From: Vitrella brassicaformis
Lineage: Eukaryota; Sar; Vitrellaceae
DNA length: 61,674 bases
Assembly (NCBI GenBank): GCA_001179505.1
Contig: CDMY01000385.1
Coordinates: 391,182 to 452,855 of the forward strand
Direction of reading: 5' to 3'
Shown: positions 23,406 to 37,501 of the stretch, one piece after another
How the letters are laid out: the number at the start of each line of letters is the position of its first letter
How positions within the stretch are numbered: the stretch's first letter is position 1
Position numbers and translations under genes: made by a program
The notes under the pieces: model-generated
Databases searched by the model: none
The model's input: only the letters and a program-made list of their open reading frames with translations
What the model was told of the DNA's origin: nothing

Positions 23406-23903
23406 TCACTCGCCCTGCTGCTGTTGCTCTCTCTGCTGTGCCCGCCTCTGCTCGGTCTGCATCTGGATGTGCAGGTTAACCGCCTGCAGGAACCGCTTCT
23501 TCTCGGCCAGCGGCCCCGCCGTCTGCGCCATCATGTCCTTGAGCATGTCCACCTTCCGCTGGCAGTACTTGACCGCATCAGGCACCGACTTGCGCACGTG
23601 GTAGCCCGTGCCGACGTCCACCAGCACCGCCTCCGTGTTGGACAGCACCCCAGGCACATAGACCGACTGGGTGAGGGGGATGAGGGCCTGCGTGCCGCGG
23701 CTCTCGGGCGTGAGGGTGTCGAGTGCGGCCACCGACTCCTTGAAGCGGTTGGAGGCCAGCCTTGAACCATTGACGCTGGTGGTGAGTTTGATGATCTCCT
23801 GCTCCACCTGCTCCTTGAGCTGCACGAGGTTCTCCAGCGGCAGGCTGGCGATGGGGATCACCTGAGGGGAGGCGCCGCCTTCGCCGCCGCCTTCTGTCGC
23901 CAT
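23406..23903 (-). CDS. PFDN5: Prefoldin subunit 5 (alpha-type prefoldin)
   Basis: Single-exon CDS of 165 aa (human PFDN5 is 154 aa). I chose the ATG at 23903 (MATEGGGEGG) because the upstream in-frame codons do not look like protein of this family. The chain has the alpha-prefoldin layout: an N-terminal coiled coil (LENLVQLKEQVEQEIIKLTTSVNGSRLASNRF), a central beta-hairpin region (ALIPLTQSVYVPGVLSNTEAVLVDVGTGYHVRKS), and a C-terminal coiled coil (VKYCQRKVDMLKDMM onwards). It ends in a Q/R-rich tail. Prefoldin is a hexameric jellyfish-shaped co-chaperone that hands nascent actin and tubulin to CCT in the cytosol. It is divergent from the monodehydroascorbate reductase gene, 323 bp between starts. 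Confidence 0.95.
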   Translation of the reverse strand: MATEGGGEGGASPQVIPIASLPLENLVQLKEQVEQEIIKLTTSVNGSRLASNRFKESVAALDTLTPESRGTQALIPLTQSVYVPGVLSNTEAVLVDVGTGYHVRKSVPDAVKYCQRKVDMLKDMMAQTAGPLAEKKRFLQAVNLHIQMQTEQRRAQQREQQQQGE

Positions 23904-24226
23904 TTCCAGAGCGATCCATTTGCGAGCTTGAGATTTTGAGGGCAGGGGGAGATCTTGGCGGAAAAAGGTGCTGTGAGGCCATTTTATGGGCGGTGAGCCG
24001 ATGAAGCTTGAAGATCTCTCCATTCTGCAAGTGTCTTTCCCGATTCTGTTCGTTGTAGGTGTGCTTTCTAACTGCTTCGACAGAGAAAGGGTATTGAGGA
24101 CCGTTGAAGAGGCCAAGTCTGCTGCCCCTGCCGTTGGGTCAGATCGCAGTCAGAAGACAGCTCGAAAAATCGAAAGATGCTCGTCATTCTGTGTGCCTGT
24201 TTGCCTGCAGTGACCTGTCTACCGAG
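23904..24226. promoter_or_regulatory. Divergent promoter region, PFDN5 / MDHAR
   Basis: A 323 bp region between two divergent start codons. It contains TTTGCGAGCTTG at 23929-23940, 26 bp from the PFDN5 ATG; the same word recurs upstream of several other genes here. Assignment as a shared promoter is inference. Confidence 0.45.
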
Positions 24227-26470
<2,244 letters not shown>

Positions 26471-27063
26471 GTGTAGAACAAAAGAGGAGTCCCTGGGATC
26501 AATCCATATGTCCATGCCGCAGGCCTCACTGCTCGATGTGAGAGGCATGGGGTACACCTACATGTCCGTAATTCATGAATTTGTTGGCTTTACATCGTCA
26601 CGCAGTGACGAATACATTGCAATGCATACACGTGGGGATGAGGAAAGAGAGGAGCGAAAGGGAAAGAGAGACATGACCTATCCCACATGCATTCATGGAA
26701 CAGCCTGGTTACAGCCATTTCGTGTCGTTTCGTGAGCCAATTGGTCAAGAGACCATGTTGGTTTGTAGATTTCTTGTGTCGGTGGGTGTATGTACAAAGA
26801 AGGTGGACATTGTTCTCTGCTTTCTGGTGGTGTGAGTGTGTGTGAGTGCGAGTCTCGGATGCTGTGCTGGGAGCATATTTCTGGTGGACACGGCGGGACT
26901 TTCTGTGGCCAGAAAGACACATAACACACACACTCACAGACAGAGACAGAGAGAAAACATAACGGACGAGAATCGGTCGAGCGGCCCCAAAGGTTTGTGT
27001 GCCCCCGCCTCCTCGTTCCCTCTTCCCTCCCCTCCCTCCCCCTCTCCTTCCGGAGCTCACGAG
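26471..27063. other. Intergenic region
   Basis: Between MDHAR and the coiled-coil gene, both on +. Includes T/G-rich and CACA tracts and a C/T-rich stretch just before the next ATG. No gene is seen. Confidence 0.5.
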
Positions 27064-30000
27064 ATGTCCACTAGCAACGGTGGGGGGATGCCCTCCCCCT
27101 TGGACGCACCCCTCGACATCCCCAAACTCTTCGATGTATCGGGGCTGCAGCAAGCATTCACCTGGGTGGTCCAAAAGCTACAAGTAAGCTCCGCATCCAC
27201 AAAAGCAAGGCATTCAGCCCATCACCACCGCTGAACACATGACCCCTCCGTGCCTTATTGCTTGCAGTCGCACGAACAGACGATAAGGGCACAACAGGAA
27301 CGGATTGCTGCCCTCACGGATGCGTAAGGCGATGCACGACACTTGGACCATTGCTACGTTTCCTGGTCCCATCTCATCAGGAGGCCGGTTGCTCAGAATG
27401 GCGACCGGCAGTTCCAAAAACTCACCGAACAACTCAGCACGGAAGCAGACCAGGCTGCTCAGGTACGTGTGAGGTGCCTCATATTCTGCAGCGGGTATGC
27501 ACAGCATCCCTCCCTGCTGCTGCTCAGGTGTTGGGCAGCATCGAGCGCAAGATGGCTTCCCCCGAAGGCCCTGATGCAGCCTCGCCCGAACAGCCACCGT
27601 CGGTGCCCGAAGGAGAGTCACCGCCGCCTCACCTCATCTCACCTGAAAGGAAACTCAGGTGAGCGAATCTTGAGGGACCGGGAAGTGCCTGAGGCTGTGG
27701 TCTTCGTACCTGGCGCTTTTTCTTCATCAGGAGCGCCCACGGGAGGGAGGAGTCGCCGCCCCCGCAGCTCGCCCCCCGCTCCCAGGCAGGCAGATCCTAC
27801 GTCCTTGTCCTTCTGGTCTGCTGCATCTGTCGGTTGTCATCCTCCAGACCTTTGTGGGCACTACTCCCGTCATCTCGTCTTTGTCGCCGGTCCTGCGCCC
27901 ACCTGGGGACAGCGGAACCGTGGCTGAATTGCAGGAGCGTGTCTCATCGATGCAGCGTCAGCTCCATGGCCTGGTATCATGCTCCTGAATTCGATGAGGC
28001 ATGATACCGCCTCCCCTGATCATCCCCTGAATTGCAGGTGGCTGTCCTGGCGCAGCAGGAGGGAGAAGCAGCGCCTGGCCAGCCAGGCACCAGGGCCTCG
28101 GCCCATGCAGTCAGCGTCCTCAAGTCAGACCTCCTGGGCAAGATAGAGAAGCTGGCCAAGGGGCTCGACAGCCTCAAGAACATACAGACAGAGACGGACA
28201 AACGCCCGGAGTCGGAGGGCAGCGCGAAGAGCCTGAAGGTCGTGGAGAGCGACAAAGGATCGCCAGCGGTAGAAAGAACCGAACATACTTCTTGATGATG
28301 GAAGCGGCCGGTTCTTGTTCTGTGCAGATCACAGGAGACATGCCTTTTGAGGCGGTGTGTCAGCGCGTGGCTAAGCTTGAAGAGAAGCTCGCCGATGCGG
28401 AGCGGCAGCTGCTGTCCGAGGGTACCAAGAGACGCCAGCTGACCGAAAAGAACCTACAGCACGAAAGAGAAAAGGACACGGGTGAGCGATGAGGGAGGAA
28501 ATCTCCTCTGCCGTCATCAATGCAGTTCATCTGTATTCCTCTTCCCTGTTCAGAAGGCAGTGGCAGTGGCAGCAGCAAGGGATCCCGGCCAGGCACCAGA
28601 GGCACCCCTGACAAGCAGCCAGACATCCTCGTGGTCGGTGCCGAGAGCCGCCTCACTCCGGATCATGGGAGCCTGCAGGAGTTCAAGCAACGTCTGGAGC
28701 GCTTGGAGGTGATGGCCAGTGTTTTGGGCGGCGACGAGCACACGGAGGATCTGATCGACCGCCTGAGAGACGAGGTCATGTCGGGGCCAGAGATGGCATC
28801 GGTCAGACAGCTGCCTGCCAAAGTCGCACAGCTGCAGGTAAGGCACATACAAACGGACACGTGTTCATCGTCACTGGATGACGAGGAGCATTCATATTGG
28901 TTTTCAGGAGCTGCTGAGGCAGAAAGGCATGTCTCCAGCGCCGAGCCCCCGCAACAGGCCCCGCAGTGATGCCAGCGGGTCAGATGAGAGCGCAGTGGCG
29001 TCCGATGCCGAGTTGACGCCCAGAGCGGCCCAGCAGCAAGCAGAGTTCGAGAAGCGCTTCCAAGCCGTTAAGAGGCATGCATGAGCGAATGCATACGCAC
29101 CATGCCAACCTGCTGTGGACAACAAGTCTCTGCATACGTCAGGTTTGATGCGAGTCTCAAGTACTGGCTTCGTCAGGAGCGTGAGGTTGTTAAGGACATG
29201 ATAGTGCAGGCCCTCACTAACGCCCGTGACCTGGAGGACAACTATGACCACTTCGACCTGGGCATCGCCGAGCCGCCGCCCCCGCCACCAGAGGCCGTGG
29301 AAGGAACCGGGCTGCCAGTGGTATGCATACACCTGCCAAACAACGCCCATTCTCAGTGAGTTTGGCTGCCATTGGTCAGGCTGCGACCAAGAAGGACGTA
29401 GATGCGCTAAAACGGATAATCGATGACAACGAGAAGGAGCTCAAGACGGTCAAACGCGATTGCCAGCGGCTGAGCGTAGCCTTCAGTTCATTCAGGCACA
29501 AGAAGCGCCGTTCCGAGTTCATGGAGGGCCAGGTGGTGCATGGACTGTCTGAGGGAGATGAGAGCGGTGAGGGCGATGCCGGCAGCGGGTTGCGTCCCAA
29601 GGGGAGAGCCAAGAGTGTGGCGATCGCCCAGCAGACGCGAATCGACGCCATCGTCACGACGAGCGAGAGCGCGCGCAAGAGTCGGATCGAGCTCGAAGAG
29701 GAGGAAGAAGACATGGTACAAGAGGAAGGGGATCACGCCGTACCTCGAATCGACGACGAGAGCATTGTGGAGCTGAACGAGAAAATCAAACGGTATGTGA
29801 ATGCATACGGTGAGAGTGACAGGTGTCTCTCCTGAAAATGTGTCAGAACGGAGGCCCTCGGCATGGCACTCAAGACGGACGTGGAGGCTCATAAGAAGAA
29901 GCACGAGGAGATACTCGCACACACACACCTCCTCGAAATCACCAAACACCTGTACAGAAGCACTAACAGAGATAATCACGCAATCAATCACGTATATCTG

Positions 30001-32554
30001 TTTCTCAGTGACAGTTCTAGCGGATCTGAGGCTCCCTCTCGGCTCGCAGGGATCATGCAGGGCGTGCGCGAGTCGAGAGGCTCCTCGAACGGCAGAGGCC
30101 CACTCGTCGGGCCGCCGCCAGACGCCGCCGCCATTCGCAAGAAGCCGACGGGGGTCTTCGAGGGCTCCACAGGGATGGGCGTGGAGGGACAGGAGCTGTC
30201 GCAGTCCCTTCAGCGGCAGATCAACATGGACCATCACAGAATATTCGACCTGGAAGAGAAAATGAAGAACCTCGAGGTGGCACACTGATGGAAAGAAGGG
30301 AAGCCTTCCAAATTTCTGTACTTGCTTTCAGGCTTTTGAGTTGGCGGAGCTGAGCTCGAGCATGAGCACACTGAATGCCGAGTTCCAGGTCTTGTCGGGA
30401 GACGTGACGGACAAGGCCGGACAGATATACAAGTGAGCAAGCGAACAACGCGCACACACGCGCACACGGACTTGGTGGCCATTGTCTGCCCTGCGTGCCT
30501 GTCTGCCTGTCAGGATGAAGGAGGACTTTGGCAATCTGGGTCTGGAGTTCAAGACGGTAAGCGGCAATTTAAAGCAGATGGCGTGGGAGGCCAAGGAGGC
30601 CGTTAAGAGCCTACGCAACGAGGTGCTCTACAAGAAGGCAAACATGGAAGATCTCGAACGAATCGCCGAAAAGGTCACAGCTCGTTCGCGAAAGCGTGTC
30701 GCAAATCCGTGTCTCGGTCGTCCCTCGTCTATGCAGGTGAAGGTGATGGATCGGTCTTTGCACGACAACCGCAGCCTGCTTAGCGGCACTGTGAGCGAGG
30801 AGGCTGTCCGTCGTGCCCTTCTAAACTTCGAGGACCGACTCATCGGTCTGCAGAGACAGATGGAGGCCACACTGCAATTCGCCAAGAAAGGAGTGAGTCG
30901 GAAATGAGCGGAAGCGAGTGGCATGTGATTTGTTTGTTGCTACAGGGCCGTGGCATGACGCGTGAAGACGCTGAGCTGACGGGTGGCACTTTGAACAAGA
31001 TAGATGAATTCAACCGCGAGATCGAGAGAAACGAAGAAGTCACGGCGCAACTCGCAAAGTGACTCAAACAGAGAAGACAGCCTGAGACATGCATGGCATG
31101 GACCAACACTCACTGTCTTTGTGTTTGCGATGCAGACTTCAGGCCCGTTTCCGCGCCATGACTGACGAGCGCGAGAAGGATGCAGCCGAGCTCAAGAAGG
31201 TGGTTGGCCTCACCCGCGCCATCCAAAAAGACGCAGACGCTTCTACCGACCACCTCCGCCGCATCGATGCGGTCCTGAAGCTACACGCAGAGAAGTTCGC
31301 CCGGCACGCCACCGTCCGTGAGGCCTTTGCCGAGTTCGCCCAGTCCCTCGACGCAGTGCAGCACCGACTGGACGAGAAGGACACCAAAGACCCGATGGCA
31401 GCCAGTGGCGGCAAGACTCGTCTCGCCAAGAAACGGGGCGGGCAGCCGGAGCTGGGAGAGGCGATCGAGAGTCTGAAGGCAGCCATGACAAGTGCCGCCA
31501 GCGGGGCAGACATCCAGGAGCAGCTCGACGATTTCAGGGTGGAGACACGGGAGGAGATGGCCCGCCAGCTGCGGCTGTTTGACCTGCGCCTGGCGCCGGC
31601 CTTTGACGAGGTGCGTGATCGCCTCAGCCGCAAGGCGGATGCGGCGGCGCTGAAGACCAAGGTGGACCTGACGGACTGGCAGAAGCTGAAGGAGCGGCTC
31701 GAGGACTTTGAGAGGTACATCGGGGGAAAAGACGGCTTCAGGACTCTCCTCTCGCGGAAGCCCCTGCAGGGCACTCTCTGCGCCTCGTGTGATAGGGAAA
31801 TTGACCAACTAGCGAGTAACACGGATGGCCAATAAATGGCTTGCTCTTGTATGTGCATGTCTGGTGATGTCGCTGTGTCTGTATGCAGCCACAACAGGAG
31901 GCCCTAGCACATGGAAGAAGCTCCCGCCGCGCGAGCCGCCCCCCACACTCCCTCCCCCCGCCAGCAGCCTCCCTCCCGCCGGCACCACACTCCCGCTCAT
32001 CCCAACAGCCAACGGATCGATGGCACAGCTGGACGCCTCACAGCAACACCACAATGTCGGGATGCCGGCTCTGCCGCCAAATACAGCTCGTGCCTCGCTG
32101 CCACCCGTGCTGAGCCCCGACACCAGCAACCCCCCACACACGTCGAGACAGGCAGGGGGTGTCGATCTGTCCATTGGAGGCACGCCAATCAGGCGTGTCC
32201 AGCCTGGTGTTGCAGGCAATGAGGGCGAGGGCGGTGCTGAAGATGAAGGAGGGCAGCAGACCAGCGCCGGACCACAAGCCGCAAATGGGAAACAGACGAA
32301 TGGAGGTAGGTGCCAAGAGGTCCAAATATGGATGCTCCCATTTGCGTGTCTCTCTCTCTCTCTCCCTCTCTCTCTTTTGTCCGATAGCAGCTGGACGTCT
32401 TCCGTCTTTGAACAGCAGCAGCGAGAGGTGGATGCCTGGCTCGCGCCGGCCGAACTCGCCAAATCAGGAGGATGGAGGAGCGGGAGAAAGACAGGAGGGG
32501 ACAGACAAGGTGGTTCTTGCCATCACCCCGACGCCAAGAGAGGAAAAGAAATAG
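27064..32554 (+). CDS. Large coiled-coil protein, ~1391 aa, 21 exons (possibly QRICH2/DUF4795-like)
   Basis: Exons 27064-27183, 27268-27323, 27381-27462, 27528-27658, 27731-27800, 27848-27973, 28038-28268, 28328-28481, 28554-28837, 28908-29074, 29143-29320, 29380-29792, 29847-29951, 30009-30276, 30332-30432, 30514-30673, 30737-30892, 30946-31058, 31136-31815, 31889-32305 and 32391-32554; phases close exactly. Long heptad-like segments alternate with polar linkers (for example WVVQKLQSHEQTIRAQQERIAAL near the start, and REKDAAELKKVVGLTRAIQKDAD in exon 19). At about residues 1187-1191 there is a CASCD motif after the helical region, then a P/S-rich tail. That order (coiled coil, C-x-S-C-D, disordered tail) recalls the DUF4795/QRICH2 family, which in animals is linked to flagella; this is a weak assignment. 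The exon 10-11 intron uses a GC donor. The exon 5 donor (27801) and exon 13 donor are the least certain. Confidence 0.7.
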
Positions 32555-32952
32555 GAGCCCACGGAACGATTGTTTTTGACTTGCATTGACATCTGCTCAC
32601 ATTCTTCATGCATGCGACGTTCACGGTATCTCATGTTTGCGCGCATGCGCATACATGCATGAGGGATTAGGCGTTGACTCGACACACAATCATCTTACTG
32701 CACAAAACCATCTGCAACGCCAAATCGTCCGAACACCGAAGCAACACCCACCAAGCAACCAGAGCGAACCACTTTGTCTCAGTCCGCTCGAAAGACAAGC
32801 GGTCAGGCACATCCACTGAATCATGACACTTGTCATTTCTCTGGTATGCATCCACAGAGTGCGGAAAAGAAGCAGACGGAAGGAACGGCCAAGAGCCTTG
32901 CGAGCTAAGCTTGCCAAGCGGTGAGTGGAAACGATCGACGAGCAGTTGTGCA
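32555..32952. promoter_or_regulatory. 5' flank of the METTL18-like gene
   Basis: A 398 bp gap between two plus-strand genes. TTGCGAGCTAAG at 32898-32909 lies 43 bp before the METTL18-like ATG. No gene is seen. Confidence 0.4.
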
Positions 32953-33819
32953 ATGATTGAAAGCGTAGCCTTTCCGCACTTCGATGGTGACAAGGAGAAG
33001 GAGGCGGCTGGAACGGCTGTATCTGTGCCCATCGGCGGCAGCCAGGAGGCAGCTATGACCTTTTGCGTTGTGCTGCCGCAACCTGACGCTAACGTAGAGG
33101 TGCGCATCGCGTCACACACGACATCCACAGGGACAGTGGCTGGCTGTGGTGGTGTTAATTGCAGGTTGAGAAGGGCGTGTATGAAGGAGGAGTGCAGATC
33201 TGGGAAGGGTCACGCGACTTGGTTGCCTTCATGGCCCGGCAGAGGCAGGAGGGCGTTGATTGGTGTGCTGACAAGGTCGTCATGGAGCTAGGTCAGCGGA
33301 TGAATCAGTTGCAGACATGCACCTATCATTCTGTCATTCTGTCTGGCAGGTTGTGGCCATGGCCTGCCTGCCCTCTTTGCGCTGCAGCATGGGGCCAAGA
33401 GCTGCACCTTCCAAGACCTCAATCCGGCTGTCTTGCACAACATCACTGCCCCGAATGTGGCCCTCAACGTTCCCTCCGACGCTTCAAGATGCCGCTTCGT
33501 GAGTGGCGACTGGCCTTCCCTGCCCCGGCTGTTCGCCAGCGAGCAGCTCGATGCGTGTGACGTGATATTGAGTGCCGAGACGCTGTACAGAGAGGAGGGC
33601 TTTGGTGACATTGCTGCCGTGTTGAAGGCTGGTCTCAAGACAGGCGGTGTGGCGCTGTTCGCGTCCAAACGATACTACTTTGGTGTGGGTGGTGGGAGTG
33701 TGCTGTTTAGTCAGTATATTGCGTCTACCTGTGGGAGCGACTTGCGTGTGGATAGTGAGAGTGTGATTGAGGACCAGCGCAGCAACGTGAGAGAGATACT
33801 AAGAATTGTGAGGACCTGA
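32953..33819 (+). CDS. METTL18: METTL18/Hpm1-like protein-histidine N-methyltransferase
   Basis: Three exons, 32953-33099, 33165-33291 and 33350-33819, giving 247 aa. I chose the ATG at 32953 because it starts the coding-like part and is preceded by in-frame non-family sequence. The order of motifs is that of the METTL18/YIL110W family: GVYEGGVQIWEGSRDLVAFM, the SAM-binding motif ELGCGHGLPAL (residues 90-100), the acidic motif FQDLNPAVLHNITAPNVALNV, RFVSGDWPSL, then DVILSAETLYR and ASKRYYFGVGGGSVLF. The last segment (SKxYYFGVGGG) is especially typical. Family members methylate a histidine of ribosomal protein uL3 (Rpl3). Human METTL18 is about 370 aa; here the variable N-terminal region is much shorter. 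Confidence 0.92.
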
Positions 33820-34245
33820 AGTCAAGACTGCATTGCTGCATATATACATGTCCACGAGTCTTGCAGCGATGTTGACTCCTATATTGACATCACAAGCACT
33901 TGAATGAATCCATCTGTATGGTGCCCTTGTCTTCTCTCCTGTTGTCAGTCTTCCTTGACTGCAGCAGTGATGTGAAACACCAGCGCAGCTGCATCAATGG
34001 ATAATCGACAGCGGAAGGAGGCACGAGAAGACAAGGGGAGCCTGGCGCAGTGAGCAGCATGAATAAAGAGGGCGACCTGGTCAGGAAAAAATGTCACACC
34101 AGCAGCAGATGTACCTGTCCGAGGGAAAAATGACGCACCCAACACCTGTACACCCATCTGTCACCCTCACCTTCCTTCATCACATAAAACCACTCGAGCA
34201 CACCAACACAGCAGCAAACAGACCGACCGCACACACACACATTCT
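33820..34245. other. Convergent intergenic region
   Basis: Between the METTL18-like stop (+) and the stop of the small minus-strand gene. It holds CA-rich sequence near 34200-34240 and no gene. Confidence 0.55.
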
Positions 34246-34833
34246 CTACGCTCTGAAGGTGCCTCCAAAGGTGCCTTCGAGAGTCGACACGGCAGACGCA
34301 TCAGAGCGAGGGCCATCACCAGGGAGGGGCTTGCCGCCAGACAGGTGGCTCCAGATTGCCGACACACCGAGCTCCAACGCCGCCAGCCGCTCCACAACGG
34401 CACCCTGAGCCGCCTCGCCCTCGGGAGCAGTCTTGCCGCCGATCGCCCTCCTGAGCCTCGAATTTTCCGCTTCCAGCTCCCTGATGCGGGTCTCCTTCTT
34501 GGTGAGCAGCGCCATGAGGCTCCTCGTGGTCGGATCAGACGCCAGCGCGCGAAGAGCGCTTTCACCTTCCTCGCTGTGGGGCGGCAGTCCGTCGATGGGA
34601 GGGTCCTGACCAATGTGCAGCATTCCTCCGTGCGGCTCGTGCGGCACCTCGTGGCTCACGGGATCTGGGCGGGGGACGCTCGCGGATGGCGCTTGCTGCT
34701 CCGAGCCAGCCTTGACAGGGCCGTTGCGGGCGGCTGGTGCGTGGTGCTCGTTGCCGCCTGCGAGGATCTGCGCTGTGTGCGGATGGGACGGCGTCACGAT
34801 GTGGTCAGACGCGCCAAACTGAGGAGAGCTCAT
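34246..34833 (-). CDS. Small uncharacterised protein with a leucine-zipper-like coiled coil
   Basis: Single-exon CDS of 195 aa. I chose the ATG at 34833 (MSSPQFGASDH); the frame stays open a little upstream but adds nothing recognisable. Residues 1-100 are P/H/S/G-rich and probably disordered. A helical segment follows, RSLMALLTKKETRIRELEAENSRLRRAIGG, with leucines or isoleucines at heptad spacing, then a second possible helix (VVERLAALELGVSAIWSHL). The basic residues are not arranged as in a bZIP DNA-binding region, so I do not call it a transcription factor. It is divergent from the caprin-like gene with 200 bp between starts. Confidence 0.6.
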   Translation of the reverse strand: MSSPQFGASDHIVTPSHPHTAQILAGGNEHHAPAARNGPVKAGSEQQAPSASVPRPDPVSHEVPHEPHGGMLHIGQDPPIDGLPPHSEEGESALRALASDPTTRSLMALLTKKETRIRELEAENSRLRRAIGGKTAPEGEAAQGAVVERLAALELGVSAIWSHLSGGKPLPGDGPRSDASAVSTLEGTFGGTFRA

Positions 34834-35033
34834 CGTTGACACGGCCGAATAAAGCAATAGAAACGAATGGCCAGGGCGGGGGAATGTGACAGTTCGGAAG
34901 AGAGCGGCCCTGTCTGCGAGCTTGCAACGGCGCGAGCTTTGCCGTTGAGATCCTCTCCACCTTTCTCCCCTCTGTTTTCAGTGAGGCCCACGAAGAAGAG
35001 AGCCTCAGCCGTGATCCCCACCAGCCTGTCGTC
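34834..35033. promoter_or_regulatory. Short divergent promoter region with two GCGAGCTT words
   Basis: Only 200 bp separate the two divergent start codons. TGCGAGCTT at 34916-34924 and GCGCGAGCTT at 34931-34940 lie near its middle. The region is short enough to be a bidirectional promoter (inference). Confidence 0.45.
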
Positions 35034-37501
35034 ATGGGGAAGAAGAAGAACAAGACCAAGGTGAGAAATGCACGGGATGATTCTCATGCTCTCACATTCT
35101 GACCATCCACACGCCTCTCTTACGTCCCTGTGGTCTCTGTGTGCCTACAGAACAAGTCACAGGCCGCTCCGGCCGCTTCGCCCGCCCAAGCCCCAACATC
35201 CCCCTCGCCATCCCCCGACGCATCGCCCACGACGAATGCCAACGCCCCCCAGCCGGCCGCACCTGATGCCCCCAACCTCCCACCAGGAGACGACCAAGGC
35301 CCCGAGAACGAGCCGGGCATCGACCAAGAGCCGGCATCAGCGGACGACAGCAGCACCCCGGCCGAGGAGACGCCGCAGGACACCGACACGACGCCCAAGG
35401 AGGACGGAGAGGGGCAGTCAGCCGGGCAGGAGGACGACGAGCGGCTCATCAATTACCTGAAGGAGCACGAGCTCAGCTTCAGCATCGTCATCAAGGCGAT
35501 CAAGAAGTGCCGGAAAAACCTCGACGCCATCGCTCGGCTGGAGGCACGGCAGCCCCACACGTTGTCGCGGGAGGAGGCCGAGAAGGTCAAGAGCAAGTTG
35601 CGGATGGAGCACGAGATGGCGATGCTGGTCAAGTTGAGAGACGAGTGCCTCAAGGCTGCGAGGGAGGGGGTGGGGAGTGAGGGGGCGAAGGGCAAGGGGC
35701 ATGCTACGACCCAGACGGAGATTGTCGTTGTTGAGGTGAGCAGGGAGGGTAGGCAGGCCACGGGAGCACCTCTGTGCCTGTCACATTCCCTGGTTCCCCT
35801 GTGTGTCATTATTCCTCTCTGTGTGTCTGCAGAGTGTTGAGGCGCAGACAGAGGACGGGCCATCGCCTCCTGATGCTGCTGCCGAGTTGTCTGGAGATGA
35901 CGCTGCTGAGGAGCAACCTGACGAGCGGCCTGCTGACGAGCCGCCGGCACCTGATCCGGAGCAGCCTCCTGCTGACCACCATCAGCAAAGCACAGACCAA
36001 GTAAGACAATCCACAATGCCACACCGGATTCTGACAGCACTCAAACCATCGCTCCCTCTCTCTGTATGCAGCCGCCGCCGTGCCAACAGGGTGAGACCGC
36101 CGAGGAGGCCGTCATGGTTGACACCATGCAGTGGTTGGGGCAGAATGTCGAGCTGCACGGCGGCCGCCAGCCTCCTGAGGCCTTCCAACCCCGTGCTTAC
36201 TTCGGCATGCAGCCGGAGGGCGGGGACCGACCGGGCTACTACAGCCCTCCCCCCAACTACCGCCTGGAAGCGGACGCCGGTAGTGAGCCGAACTTCCTCC
36301 CAAGTGGCTGAACAGCAGCAACAGCCAGTGGAGCCACAGCAACAGCCACAGCAGGGGGGCCAGGGAGTACAGCAGCAGCAGCAGCAGCAGCAAGAGGGTG
36401 ATGTGATGGTCGGTCCCCCCTCTCACCCTGCAGCAGCACTCGGCCAGTTCAACAATGGTGAGGCGTCCCCCGCAGGTATTGTTGCTCAGCCTCAGCTGCA
36501 GCCAATGCCCGCGTTCGTGCCGCCGTCCATGCCCAACTCGGCCCACTCCCTCCCTCCCCCGCCACCCATTGCCGTGGCCATGGAGACGCCGCAGTTCCCC
36601 CCGGCTGGGGCGCAGCAGGGCGCTGCTACTGGTGCTGAGGGACGAGATGGGCAGGGGCAGGGGGAGGGGGAGGCGGTGTTGGCGCCTCCGGCTGTGGTGC
36701 AGCGCGTCGGTGGTGGTGAGGGAGGGGACCCGGTGATGGTGCAGCCATTTGTGCCCCCCCAGCAGATGATGCCAGCGGCGCCGCCTGCGCCCTCTTCCCG
36801 CATACCCCTCTCCCCATGATGGCCCTCCCGGCCATGGGCAACGGCATGCAGCCAGGCTCCATGATGCCCATGATGCCCCAACTGTTCGGTCCGGCTGCTC
36901 CCCCGCCACCCCCGCCCATCCAGTTCGATCCGACGCCGTTGGTCCACGAGTCCGCCACGGCCATCGCCAACTTCCCCCCGCCACCCGCCCATGAGGTGAG
37001 GAAAGAATGCACACATACACTATGATTGTGTGTAAGCACCTGTGTGTATGTGCGTATGTGTGTGTGCAGCACCAGGGCGGCTATGGAGGCTGGGCAGGGG
37101 CCAACGCCAGTAGGGCCGCCAACATGTATGCCGCTCAGCAGCAACACCAGCACTATCAGCACCAGCACCAGCACCATCCCCACCACCAACAGCCGGCGTA
37201 TGGCGGCTATGGGCCGGGTTACAATGCCTACGGTGCCAACTACGGCCAGATGAACCAGTACGGCAATGCCCAGCCCCACGCCAACCAGCAGCAACAGCAG
37301 CAGCAGAGATTCCCCACCATCCTCCCCAGCCCAGGTGCCAATGGACAGCAGCACAGTTACCGCCGCAACGAAGACAATCGGCAGAACGGGCGGGGCGGCG
37401 GATGGCGCGGCCCGAGGGGCGGGCCAGGAGGCAACGGGGGCCGGCTGAGAGGACGCAACGGGCGAGGAGGCGCAGCAGGTGAGAGCCGCGGTCGGCACTA
37501 G
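35034..37501 (+). CDS. Caprin-like RGG-box RNA-binding protein, with two apparent frame breaks
   Basis: Exons seen: 35034-35060, 35151-35735, 35833-36000, from 36072 (frame closes at 36309-36311), a second open frame from about 36300 to 36819, a third from about 36790 to 36995, then 37070-37501. The start is MGKKKNKTK. Residues ~108-180 (LINYLKEHELSFSIVIKAIKKCRKNLD onward, rich in K, L and E) resemble the caprin HR1 helical region. Downstream are polyQ, P/M-rich and H/Q-rich stretches and a C-terminal GR-rich box (GRGGGWRGPRGGPGGNGG). Caprins are cytosolic stress-granule and mRNP proteins. I could not join the middle frames with any intron of normal size: the first break is near 36300-36312 and the second at a C run near 36810-36820. 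Either the assembly has two indels or the gene is decaying. Confidence 0.55.

Noticed and set aside
36295-36336. A mini-intron joining the first two frames of the caprin-like gene
   Set aside because: Phase-compatible options would be only 22-25 nt long, and the 36 nt option gives the wrong phase and a stop.
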